A program made the translations under genes and the position numbers. A stretch of 64,000 bases of DNA from Heterodera schachtii (lineage: Eukaryota; Nematoda; Chromadorea; Rhabditida; Heteroderidae). The stretch covers positions 134,814 to 198,813 of the forward strand of contig SIJG01000069.1 in assembly GCA_023374025.1 (NCBI GenBank). Direction: 5' to 3'. Below the pieces are notes generated by a model. It had not been told where the DNA came from and made no database searches. It was given only the letters and a program-made list of their open reading frames with translations. Position 1 is the first letter of the stretch; each line of letters begins with the position of its first letter. This document shows, piece after piece, positions 1 to 9,426 of this stretch.

Positions 1-119
1 CATTTTAAAAATATGATGTAGTGTAGAATTTTAATATGTTGAAAATTTGCTCCTTTTCACCCGCCCGGCGACGCCTACCCCGTCTCCAATTTTTATTTAA
101 AATAGGCTCAAAATCGCAA

Positions 120-262
120 AATTTCTACATTTTTTGCTTAAATTTGTTAACAAGATACCCTCAAATTTCAAAATTTTTCCCGACGGCGCCCACCGGCGTC
201 GTCGGCACACCGTTCACAAAAAGTTTTTTTGTGGAAAAAGCACGCCGCAAAAAACGTTTTAT
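120..262. repeat. Dispersed GC hairpin repeat, divergent copy
   Basis: A GC-rich inverted repeat sits in AT-rich DNA at about 179-205: a 5' arm starting CCGACGGCGCC and a 3' arm ending CGTCGTCGG. The same layout (T-rich lead-in, GC hairpin, then a stretch containing TTTTTTGTGGAAAAAGC-like sequence) recurs at about 61590-61680, so this is a family member. No coding potential is apparent. Confidence 0.55.
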
Positions 263-469
263 TGAGTTTTTAAACATGGAATAAAATTTACCAAAATGTT
301 GATTTTTTACCGGCCAAATGCTGATTTTGAAAATTTTCAGTTGGTAGCCATAATCAAAATCAAAAAATGAAAAATTTATTAGGAAAAGCATAAATTATTA
401 ATTTTTTTAAATTATAATTTAATTAATTTTTAGTGAATACGAATAAAGTTTTGTTAGGGTAAAATCATT

Positions 470-600
470 TTTTCAAAAACTTCGTGCTTAGAGGTTCGAA
501 AACTTCGCGTTTTTTGGGTTTCGAACTTCGAAAAAAGTTGGGCTTCGATTCAAGCTTCGACTTCGAGTACTAAGCCGAGCTTCACACATCCCTGCTCCCC
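470..600. repeat. TTCGAA-rich inverted-repeat remnant
   Basis: The stretch carries many copies of CTTCGA/TTCGAA in both orientations within about 100 bases and can fold on itself. It looks like the remains of a foldback element. The rest of 1-1177 contains a hairpin remnant at 665-720 and otherwise no gene that can be supported. Confidence 0.4.
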
Positions 601-1177
601 GCCGGGAAAATTTTTCAAAAAAGAGAATTTTTGAACTTTTTATAACTTATTGACAATTTAATTAAATAATATTTTCCCCGGCTGCGCCTGTTGCCACAGT
701 TGGACCCCCCTCCCCCCGGCCACATCTGTGATCAGATCACTCCTCCAGTGTGATCGGGAGTGATCAAAATTTTAGACACCCAAGTGAGTTGTGTTTGCCT
801 AAATTGTCCAACATAGTAAAAAACTGCGGGATGAAAACTTATTATGAATGAATAACAATATTTCGATTATTGCTTTATTTTCAAAAATTCAAAACAAAAT
901 TATCAAATGAAGAAGAAAAGCATAAAAAAGATTTAAAAACGAACAAATTGATCAACTTTAGTGAATATTTCTTCCTCAGAGAGTTGACAAATCGAATTCA
1001 AAATTGGGCCCAAAATCCGCCTCAATTTTGTTACCAAATTCCCACAAAGAAACGAAGGGATGAAAAGAATCAGCAGCAAAAGACGGAGCAGAGAAAATAT
1101 CAGAGAAATCTTTGAAAAAGTTAAGGGATTTATATAAAAATCAATTAAATAAGAATTATAATTTAAGATTAGTTTAA

Positions 1178-3184
1178 TTATATATTTATTTGCCAACCCA
1201 AACGAAGTCCATTCTTTGTGAAAAAGAGCTTCCGAGTGGCCAAATTGACGCCAATTCCTACGGTATCGCCAACATCGTATGAATATTTGGCATTTATTCC
1301 TTTTCCTTTTCCGTTAACCCGAATATCGCCATCACTTTCATATGGCATAAGTGCCCTTTTTATTTCGAATCTCTTCCAATTTTGTCTGCTGTTTGACCGC
1401 GAATCCGAAGCTCATAAAACTGAGAAATTAAAATAAAGGAATAACAATAAAAAATAACTGAATTTTTAAATAATAAATTTAATATTAAAAAATAATAAAA
1501 TCTCTTACCTTTTCATTTTTTTGACTGAAATTTCGTAGTAAAAAATGTTAGACGAATTATTATTCAGCAAAATCGGATGTTTAGCGAAGACAGGTGAATA
1601 ACAACCTTACAAATTAGAGAAGAAATATATAAATAAGTAAATTATTTATAAAAATACCATAATCATTTCCAGTATAAAGGAAAGTCAGACTTTTCTCGCC
1701 AATGATTTTGAGATTCTCATGACAAAAATTGGCATCCCAATAATTCTGTTGGAAATTTAAAAGTGCCTAAATATAAAATATTAAAATAAAATTGCATAAA
1801 TACAAAATCAATTAAAATATTAAAAATATTTTTGTTTTTAACCCTTGGAAATCAATTCACCTTTCTTTGCTTCTGTTCTATTTCCAATTCACTGATTTTT
1901 TCCAAAGTAATCTTCTGATTATTTTGCATTTTTGATAATTGGTCCGAATTTTCTAAAATTAATTTTTATAATTTAAATTGGGCAATTTAATTAAATAAAA
2001 AAATTCTTAATTCATATAATAAATATAAATTTTATTTTCATTTTAATTTATTCTCCTCACCTTTTGTATGTTCTTTTTGCTGTTTTTCCATTTCACTGAA
2101 TTTTTTCAACATTTTTGTCAATTGATCCACAGCAATGGCTTAAAATTGAATTAATTTTCAATTTAAATGTAAACTTTAAAAATAGTAATTTTATTTATTT
2201 TTAATGTCTTTGCCTTGTTGAGTGGTTTCAAAGTTTTAATAATAAACATTTGATATTCTTAATATTAATTCTATCATTTCTGTGAAAGTTTAATTTTTAT
2301 ATTGTATCAGTCAAACATTTGGCAATCGTAAATGAAAATTCATTAATTTTACTTAATTATTCAAAATAATAGTTCCATAAAATAATTTTACTAATTCCTT
2401 TAATTATATTATTTTTTACCGTTTTTCTCCTGTTCTTGTTCAATTTTTGCCACTTTTTCCTTCAATGTCTTCTGTTCGACCATCATTTCCTGCAGCTTTA
2501 AATTTTGTCCCTTTTAAATTTTTAATTTTTTGACAACTTTTTTATAGCAAAATTCACATTTTCGAGTTCCAATTTGGCCATTTTCTTCACATTTTCGACT
2601 TCCAATTTGGCCATTTTCAATTCCATTTCCATTTTGGCAATCTTTTCACGAAATTCCTGAATTTACATTAGCAAAATCTCTTTTGTATATTGCGTTATTA
2701 AATTTTTTCCTTCCTTATTTATTTGGTACTGAAATATCCATTTTCACTGGGACTCATTGTCCCGGTCCTCAGATGGCGCCGGTTTGACTTTGTTCTTGGG
2801 TTTTAAACGTAATTCAACGAATGATGCCAAATTTGTTCCCTGTTTTAAAATCTTTTTAAAATGTTAGGAGGGCCCTTTTCTTCATTTTTCCGTATTGTTT
2901 TTTATGGCATAAAATTTTCACTGACGCATTTTCCATGAGCCCTTTTTTCGCCCACCTTAAGCTGTTGTTGATCAGCGATCGATTCACTGTCAAATTGTCC
3001 ATCATTGTCCAAACTAATTGCATCGCCATTCACTTCTAAAAATAAAAATTAAATTTTGATTTAAATATTTTTATAATTTCATATTCCAAAATTACAATTT
3101 TTCAATTTCTCTCCATTTACCCCCATTTTCTGCTGCTGGTGTGAAATCATCTCCACAATTTATTGAATTGGTCGAAATTGACAT
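1178..3184 (-). pseudogene. Coiled-coil SPRY-domain protein gene with a frameshift
   Basis: This multi-exon gene reads from ATG at 3184 to TAA at 1178. Exon 1 (3184-3121) and exon 2 (about 3035-2956) encode an acidic N-terminus. Exons around 2850-2750, 2660-2540, 2510-2420, 2130-2065 and 1945-1855 encode Lys/Glu-rich heptad-like coiled coil. Exons around 1765-1690, 1612-1510 and 1428-1178 encode a SPRY domain (YWDANFCHENLKIIG, FAKHPILL, YYEISVKKMKR, NGKGKGINAKYSYDVGD, TKNGLRLGW). Coiled coil plus SPRY is typical of the large cyst-nematode SPRY family; some members are secreted effectors, but no signal peptide is visible here. In the last exon the frame breaks at about 1344-1345, where one extra base separates the two halves of the SPRY strand. 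Exon limits in the coiled-coil part are approximate. The gene is either a recent pseudogene or contains a sequencing error. Confidence 0.78.
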
Positions 3185-3254
3185 TTTTGAGTTTAATGAT
3201 ATCTCCTAAAAAGAGGAATATAAAGATAAATAAAAATAAATGACCATTCATTAC

Positions 3255-3914
3255 TAGGGCTTCCTTTTTTAGGCAAATGCCAAAATTTTGCGCACTTGAT
3301 ACGCAAAGATAAGCACGAAAAACGCGTTTTCCGCTTGGTTTGGGGTGTCAATGATGACTTTTATAATGCCTATTTTTGCCTATTTCGTGGTTTTTGTGCC
3401 TAAAGTGCCTATTTTAGGCTTTTTGAAAAAGTCCATAAGAAAAATGCAATAAAAACGGAAAATACACCCCTAAGAATTGAAAAAATTTTCAAAAAAATGA
3501 TCCCAAAATTTAATATTTTTTTCTTAATAAAAATTTTTGATTTAAAATTTGTCCTTATTTAATAATTTGATTTACAATTGAAATATTTAAGTTTTTACTT
3601 GTTTTAATACCAAAAAAGCGTTACTTAAAAATTTTTTTTCGGTACTTTTCCGTTTTGGGGCCAAAGTTTAAATATATAATATATATTTTTTTAAATCAAT
3701 AGCAGACGCGTAGAATTGCTAAAGCTACGCGCCAAAATTATTTCGGAGGCATAAATGCCACAATTTGAGTTAGCTGTTGGTTTTTTAATAAATTCTAACC
3801 TTGGCCCCAAAACGGAAAAGTACCTTTTTTCCTATTTTTGTGCCTATTTTAGGGTTTTTGTGCCTATTTAATGCCTATTTTGCGATTTTTTTATGCCTAA
3901 AAAAGGAAGCCCTA
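3255..3914. mobile_element. hAT-like MITE, about 660 bp
   Basis: The ends are inverted repeats, TAGGGCTTCCTTTTTTAGGC at the left and its complement at the right. Flanks are TTCATTAC and CTCATTAC, a 7/8 match consistent with the 8-bp target duplication of hAT elements. The interior is AT-rich with repeated TGCCTATTTT-type phrases and no transposase. Degraded relatives occur near 36900-37230. Confidence 0.65.
3641..3824. mobile_element. Nested 184-bp foldback MITE
   Basis: Inverted ends GGTACTTTTCCGTTTTGGGG and complement enclose a second inverted repeat around GTAGAATTGCTAAAGCTACGC. It lies inside the 3255-3914 element, so it inserted later. A second copy of the family is at about 41450-41669. 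Confidence 0.65.
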
Positions 3915-4153
3915 CTCATTACGTCAATATTTTTTTCATTTTTTATGTAATTTTCGGCAAAATGATGACCCAGAAAGGCGGAGGAGCAAAAATCAAACAT
4001 CCTACTTAGGTATGTATTTGTGAACAATTTGTTGAAAATATGTAAGGGAGGGAGGAAAGAGAAATAGAATTGGTTAGACATTTTTCTGTGAATAAGAGAC
4101 AAAGGGAGTAATAGAGGAAGTAGAGAGAAAGAGAAATGAGGAGGACAGAAAAA

Positions 4154-4315
4154 ATGACAGAGAGAGAGAGAGAGAGGAAGAGAGAGAGAAAGAGAAATAA
4201 AGAGAGAGAGAGAGAGAGAAATAAAGAGAGAGAGAGAGAGAGAGAGAAATAAAGAGAGAGAGAGAGAAGAGAGAGAGAAAAAGAGAAGAGGGGGAGAGAG
4301 AGTGAGAGAGAGAAA
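4154..4315. repeat. GA microsatellite
   Basis: About 160 bases of (GA)n with occasional AAATAA interruptions. The surrounding 3915-5114 holds no supported gene. A GC-rich island at about 4800-4925 has short open reading frames but no recognisable domain. Confidence 0.85.
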
Positions 4316-5114
4316 GGGTAATAAGTAAGGGGAAGAGAAATGAGGAGAAGAATAAATTTATTATTGAATTCTTTATCGATTTTTTATTTGATTTTCAAAG
4401 TGCGGGTGAAAATGATAAAGAATGAGATTTTACTGGAATTTTTATGCATAAATACACTGGATTTTACTGTTTGTATTAGAGTGTCACGGGACCGGGAATT
4501 TAACAAAAAACGGAAGTAATTTTAAAAAAATACGTGAACATTACATTTAAGGATTTCCCCCAATTTTTTGAATGAATCAAAAAAAATCATAATTTTTATT
4601 GATGAATTCTACACCGGTTTTTTGATATTTATGCAGACTTAAGAGAGTAAAACATTAAATTAATTTAATTTAATGTTTTACCTTTGTCGGTCACTTGCGA
4701 CTGAAGCGTCCGGACGAATGTCTTAAATGGGGTAAAAATGGATAACTGTAACCTTTAAACTCAAGAAATAATTATTAAATAGCACAAAATTCCCAAAAAG
4801 CGGCGCTTACATTCCAACGAAATGTTCAGGGAATGGAGACCAACGGCAACGCCCATGCGAACGACATGGCGTTGTCGGGAGAAGGCCTGGAGATGGATCA
4901 GCACTTGGGGACTGCCTTTTTTATGGATACATTTTCAAAAAAATGTTTTTAATTTTTAACAAGCAATTTCTATAAATTTCTCAAAATATATAAAAAAAAG
5001 AAAGTACGAAAAAATTCGGAATTTTGGGACATTTAATAAAAATTACTCAAAAAATGCAAAAAATATAAGAAAAAGTCCAAATATTTACCAAATATGCAGA
5101 AAATCCCGAAATAT

Positions 5115-5420
5115 AGTAAAGCCGTGATGTCCCATACCCAGTGCTTATGAGGGAAATAGTCCAGGGGAGCCCTCTTACGCGTCCGTAATTAGGCCCCGCA
5201 GGGCTTGGAAGGGAAGGGATGTTGATGGATGCCTGGGGGCGCCTCCCAGGCGGGGATCGATTGGCCATTCCACTGAATGACTCCCGACTGATCCGACTGA
5301 CCCCTTTGGCTGGTTCTCCATTGCCTTTTAAGCGCCCCCTCGGGATGGGAGGAGCCCTATCGGAGAGATAAAATGTGGGGGGGGGGAAGGGTAAAGGCCA
5401 TTTCCGGTCCCGGCCTTACA
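5115..5420 (-). mobile_element. Isolated LTR copy of the giant retroelement
   Basis: 306 bp, identical to the LTR at 8145-8449 apart from one G in a poly-G run. In the element's sense it starts TGTAAGGCC and ends GGCTTTACT, so the termini are near-perfect inverted repeats. ATAT flanks both sides (5111-5114 and 5421-5424), which fits a solo LTR with a 4-bp target duplication. No polypurine tract is next to it. Confidence 0.75.
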
Positions 5421-5840
5421 ATATGTAAATTATTTATAAAAAGCTCGAAATACATATGTAAAAATATGTAAATAAAAGTCCCAACTTTGTTTGTAAACAC
5501 AAAAAAAAGAGTGTTTTCCTACTATATTCAAAGCATTGAGAAACCAGGAAATAAATATGTCTTTAGATAAAATTGATAGCCCTAGTTAAAATAAATTATA
5601 AAAAAAGAGCTTAAGCTTAAGGTAAGAATTTGCTGAATTTACTAAATGTTTATACGTCATAAAGTAAATAAATTTGTGGAAAAAAATGACATAAATTTAT
5701 TTTCTTACCTTTGAGTGTTGGTCAAATGGGTACCCAAAAGATGGGCTCAAACAGTAGAAAAACGGCAAGAAAGTTGGGATATAAAAATTTTATTTAAAAA
5801 TTAAAAAAGGAATATAAATATAAACTCTATAGACAACTTC
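5421..5840. other. AT-rich spacer without a gene
   Basis: No domain, RNA gene or repeat terminus is visible. Similarity to the retroelement leader begins near its right end. Confidence 0.6.
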
Positions 5841-8144
5841 ACATAATGCGCACCATTTGATCAATGAAAATGAGGGGAACCGATCAAAAGAAGTGGCATT
5901 GATGAAAATAAAATTGGGGAGGGAGGGCACTGATCAAAAGGAGAAAGGATGCGCTGATAAGAATTGCGCACAATTTTAGCAAAGAGAATAGGGAATGTGG
6001 CACTGATTGAGAGGAAAAAAAATGTGCGCAATTTGATTCTTAACAAAAAAACAGCGGAATGGCAATGATCACAAGAGTTTGCGCACTTTGACTAGCAAAA
6101 ATGAGGAAATTGATCAAATGAAAATGCGGGAAAAATGGGACTGATCAGTAATTAAAAGGGGGAAATATTTTGAGTAATGAGGGAAATGGAAAATGGGGGT
6201 TTGACCAGAATTGAAGAAAGGCGATTTGACCAGAAAATGAAGTGTTGACCAGAAATAAAAGAGAAAATTGAATAGCCAAAAACAGGAAAAGAGGTAATCA
6301 GAAAATGAAATTGGCAAGAATTGACCAGGCAAAAATGAGGTAAATGAGGTCATTGGACATGTCAAAGAGAAAATTGGGGACGATTAAAATGGGGAATAAT
6401 TTGATCAATTGGGGAAATAAAATAAAGAAAAGAACTGATCAGATGTGGGAAAGAGTTGAATTTGGGGGAGGGATTTGATAGGCATTGAGACGCCGGCTGG
6501 CTGACTTCGGAGCAGAATGATGAAAATGAAATACAAATGAAGCTGGGAATGGCTTGGGGAGGGGACGTCAGTGGGTGGGCGGGAGAAGCCAAGCCACTGT
6601 AGTACACAAGGGGTTTAACGGCAGCCAATCGGGTGTCGCCATTGTGTCCATTCCCATCCCTTACACTTTGTTGCGGAATGGACACTTTGGCCATTAAATG
6701 CATAATCTGCTGCAGATGATGGGACGGGGCAAGGAGGGATGAAGCGATGGAACGGGAGAAGCGATGTGAGATGGGACGGGGGGGGGGGGGGGAACGAAGC
6801 GATGGAAGAGATGGCCCAACGGGGTGAGAAAGGGCGAAGAGATGGGCATCTCTTTGTCACTGTACAGTTAGTGCTGCGCTGCCGTGCACGTGAATTGCAT
6901 TTTCACTGCCCCTCTCCCTTTTTCGATTTAAATATTTTAAGTGTTTTTATTTTTGTTTGTTTTTAAATAATCTTTTTAATTTAAATTCCTCTTTTTTTTT
7001 AATTATTATTTATTTATTTTTTTTAATTGTATTCCAATTAATTGAGCCCCTCAGGGATAATAAGACTCGAAAATTTGGGATTTATCATGAGTCATAACAA
7101 TATTTTTTTTAGACCCCGTGGGGTTCATTAAAACTCACCCTCATTTTAGGAGACACAATTTAAATGACTAAATATCTGTGCTCAATGTACGTAATTTGCA
7201 TTTTCAATTCCTCCTTTCCCTCTTTTAATTTTAAATTTCTTTATTTTTAATTGTTTTTGATTTTAATATCTTTTTCAATTTAATTATTATTATTTATTTA
7301 TTTATGATTATCTGATTATGGCTTTTCAAATTAATTGATCCCCTCAGGGTTAATGAAAATCCGATTAAGATCGAACAGATTTGATTTTTTTTGCGAAAGG
7401 ATCAAACACATTTTATTAGACCCCGTGGGGTTCATTAAAATTTCCCTCATTTTTAAGGGCACCTCTGAAAATGGCTAATTCGTCCGTAATTATTTTTTTT
7501 GTCTTTTCTTTTCCCGGGGTTAATTAAATTCCCCTTTTTGATACCCGCCGAGTAAAGGACTAATTTGTCTGCGAATTTTGATTTTTTTTTCTAGGGCATG
7601 TCCCTTTTCGATTTTTGGCTCCCCCTTTTTCTTTTTCTTTTTGCTGAATCGATTTGTGAACCACGAATGGGATGATTTTGTCATTTTTTTTTGACTGTGA
7701 GATTTCGAAACCATGCATGGATATATTTTTTTTTTTAACTGTAGTTAATTTCTGAAACCATGCATGGACAATTTTTGACAATTTTTTTTTGACTGCCGCT
7801 GCAGATAAATTTTTGAAACCGTGCACGGACAATTTTAGGACTTTTTTTTTCTTTTTAAATATATTTTTAAACTGCAGTGAATTGTCGAAAACCATGCATG
7901 GACAATTTTTGGATTTTTTTTTTTTTTTTTTAAATATTTATCGAACCACGCGTGGGATAATTTTGGATTTGATAAAATTTGCATTGATTCCCAGGGGGTT
8001 GCTGGGGCCTGGCCAGGACTCTAAAATGATTGGCGCTTTGCGCAACACAAAACATCCCCTGAAAAGTCGGTCTGCCACATCGGATCCCCCTCTTCCCATG
8101 GCCCAAGCCCCGTAAGCATAGGGTTGGAACCATCCGGTGCTACC
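5841..8144 (-). mobile_element. Second, truncated copy of the retroelement leader
   Basis: Read leftwards from the LTR at 8145-8449, this repeats the order of the 21476-24173 leader: PBS (8128-8145), dyad array (7661-7955), CCCCNNNGGG boxes, a GC-rich block (about 6480-6900) and TGATCA repeats (about 5850-6440). The part next to the LTR (7020-8144) is close to 23165-24173, except for about 130 bp missing from the right copy; the distal part is clearly more diverged. The copy stops before any helicase sequence. It therefore looks like a truncated element in tandem with the full one. Short ORFs inside are shadows of the repeats. Confidence 0.7.
7661..7955. repeat. Array of 10-bp palindromes, left leader copy
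   Basis: Six 10-bp dyads spaced 47-73 bp apart: CCACGAATGG (7661), CCATGCATGG (7711, 7758, 7892), CCGTGCACGG (7819) and CCACGCGTGG (7946). Each is preceded by GAA or GAAA and most are followed by an AATTTTTG-like tract; several spacers contain CTGCAG. Five of six are perfect palindromes although their sequences differ. Confidence 0.85.
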
Positions 8145-8145
8145 A
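8128..8145 (-). promoter_or_regulatory. Primer-binding site, left copy
   Basis: In the element's sense it reads TGGTAGCACCGGATGGTT directly after the LTR. It matches the complement of the 3' end of eukaryotic initiator tRNA-Met at 16 of 18 positions. The sequence is the same as at 24157-24174. Confidence 0.7.
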
Positions 8146-8449
8146 GTAAAGCCGTGATGTCCCATACCCAGTGCTTATGAGGGAAATAGTCCAGGGGAGC
8201 CCTCTTACGCGTCCGTAATTAGGCCCCGCAGGGCTTGGAAGGGAAGGGATGTTGATGGATGCCTGGGGGCGCCTCCCAGGCGGGGATCGATTGGCCATTC
8301 CACTGAATGACTCCCGACTGATCCGACTGACCCCTTTGGCTGGTTCTCCATTGCCTTTTAAGCGCCCCCTCGGGATGGGAGGAGCCCTATCGGAGAGATA
8401 AAATGTGGGGGGGGGAAGGGTAAAGGCCATTTCCGGTCCCGGCCTTACA
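8145..8449 (-). mobile_element. LTR, 3' LTR of the full element
   Basis: 305 bp beginning (minus sense) TGTAAGGCCGG and ending GGCTTTAC(T). It is about 96% identical to the 5' LTR at 24174-24479 and essentially identical to the copy at 5115-5420. A polypurine tract precedes it in the element's sense, so it serves as the 3' LTR of the helicase-gag-env-pol element. Because a PBS and leader follow it, it is also positioned as a 5' LTR of the truncated left copy. Confidence 0.85.
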
Positions 8450-8462
8450 CCTCCGGCCCTCC
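8450..8462 (-). promoter_or_regulatory. Polypurine tract
   Basis: In minus sense GGAGGGCCGGAGG lies immediately before the LTR start TGTAAGG. It is the expected primer site for plus-strand DNA synthesis and fixes the inner edge of the 3' LTR. Confidence 0.7.
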
Positions 8463-9426
8463 AAAAGACCGTCCCTGGTCGTTAAAATTTAAATAGTTTC
8501 CAAACTTGAGTGAAGTCCTCAGACTTTTTTTTTTTTAATTTGTTTTAAGACAAAAGTTTTTTTTTTGAATTAAGCTTAAACTAAATGAAGAAATTTAAAT
8601 ATTTATTTAATTAAAAATGAAAAATGCCGTGCCACTGATGTGAATGAACTCTCATACCTTCACCTAATCCAGAACAGTTCTGCCATTGAGCTACCAAAAT
8701 AAATCCGCTTTTTTTTTAAAAATTAAAACTTTATTTATTTATTATTATTTTTTTAAAATTTATTTTTAAGTCTATTTTGAAAATGTGAATTAATTGGATT
8801 TGAAATTAAATTGGTATTGATTTTCGAATTGTGGACCAAAAGAAAATCTGAGAAAGTTTTTTTTTTTAAGTATAAATTTAATAATTATTTTATTGAGCTT
8901 CCAATCGGCTTAAATTTGGATTTTTGAAATATTCCGGGAAATTGAGTTTAAGTTCCAGGCCAAAACGATTTGACCAAGGGTGACTGTATTACTACACCTC
9001 CGCTTCTTATCTGGGGATCGTCCCTGATCCAAAACTTAAATCCCACGGGATTCATATATCTCCTTTATTTATTTATTTAATTCAATATTTTATATTTGAA
9101 CACTCAACTTTGAGTTCTCAATTTTTCCAGTGTTTTATTTTACTCGTTAATTAGCACCGCAGGGCTTAGACAGAAGTGTGTGAGCAATATGTTTCAAAAA
9201 TAAAATTAAAAGGAAATCTTTTATAGTTAAATAAAATTAAGATGTTTAAAGTTCCTCAGAACTGATTAAACAAAAAAAAAATCATTGAATAGTCCCACGG
9301 GACTTATTGTTTAGCCAATTTATAATTAATGAATGTCCGAATGATTGCTCGAGGTCGGTCCACGCACCTAAAATACAGTATGGTTAAAAAATGGAAATAT
9401 GATTGAATTTTGGTTATCCCATGTTA
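8463..9426 (-). other. 3' untranslated region of the retroelement
   Basis: No coding region follows the pol stop at 9427. The stretch contains a tRNA-like sequence (8627-8697), boxes such as CCCACGGGA (9048, 9296) and a second purine-rich GCGGAGGTGTA near 8990 that resembles the polypurine tract junction. Confidence 0.6.
8627..8697 (-). repeat. tRNA-like (SINE-like) sequence
   Basis: In minus sense it contains GGTAGCTCAATGGCAGAAC, a good D-arm/A-box, and a degenerate B-box GAGTTCATTCACATC about 35 bases later. Acceptor pairing is not convincing, so it is a tRNA-derived remnant rather than a tRNA gene. Confidence 0.45.

Noticed and set aside
4800..4925. GC-rich island with an ORF-like reading (METNGNAHANDMALSG)
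   Set aside because: No start, splice sites or homologous domain can be supported, and two frames are equally open.
6362..6966. Overlapping ORFs on both strands in the leader GC block
   Set aside because: They overlap each other and are not conserved in frame in the right leader copy, so they are composition artefacts.
8140..8430. 96-residue ORF inside the LTR (minus)
   Set aside because: It lies wholly within the LTR and is broken in the 24174 copy by indels. It is most likely chance coding potential.
8980..9005. Second polypurine-tract-like junction GCGGAGGTGTA
   Set aside because: No LTR sequence follows it. It may be a central tract, but a single short match is not enough.
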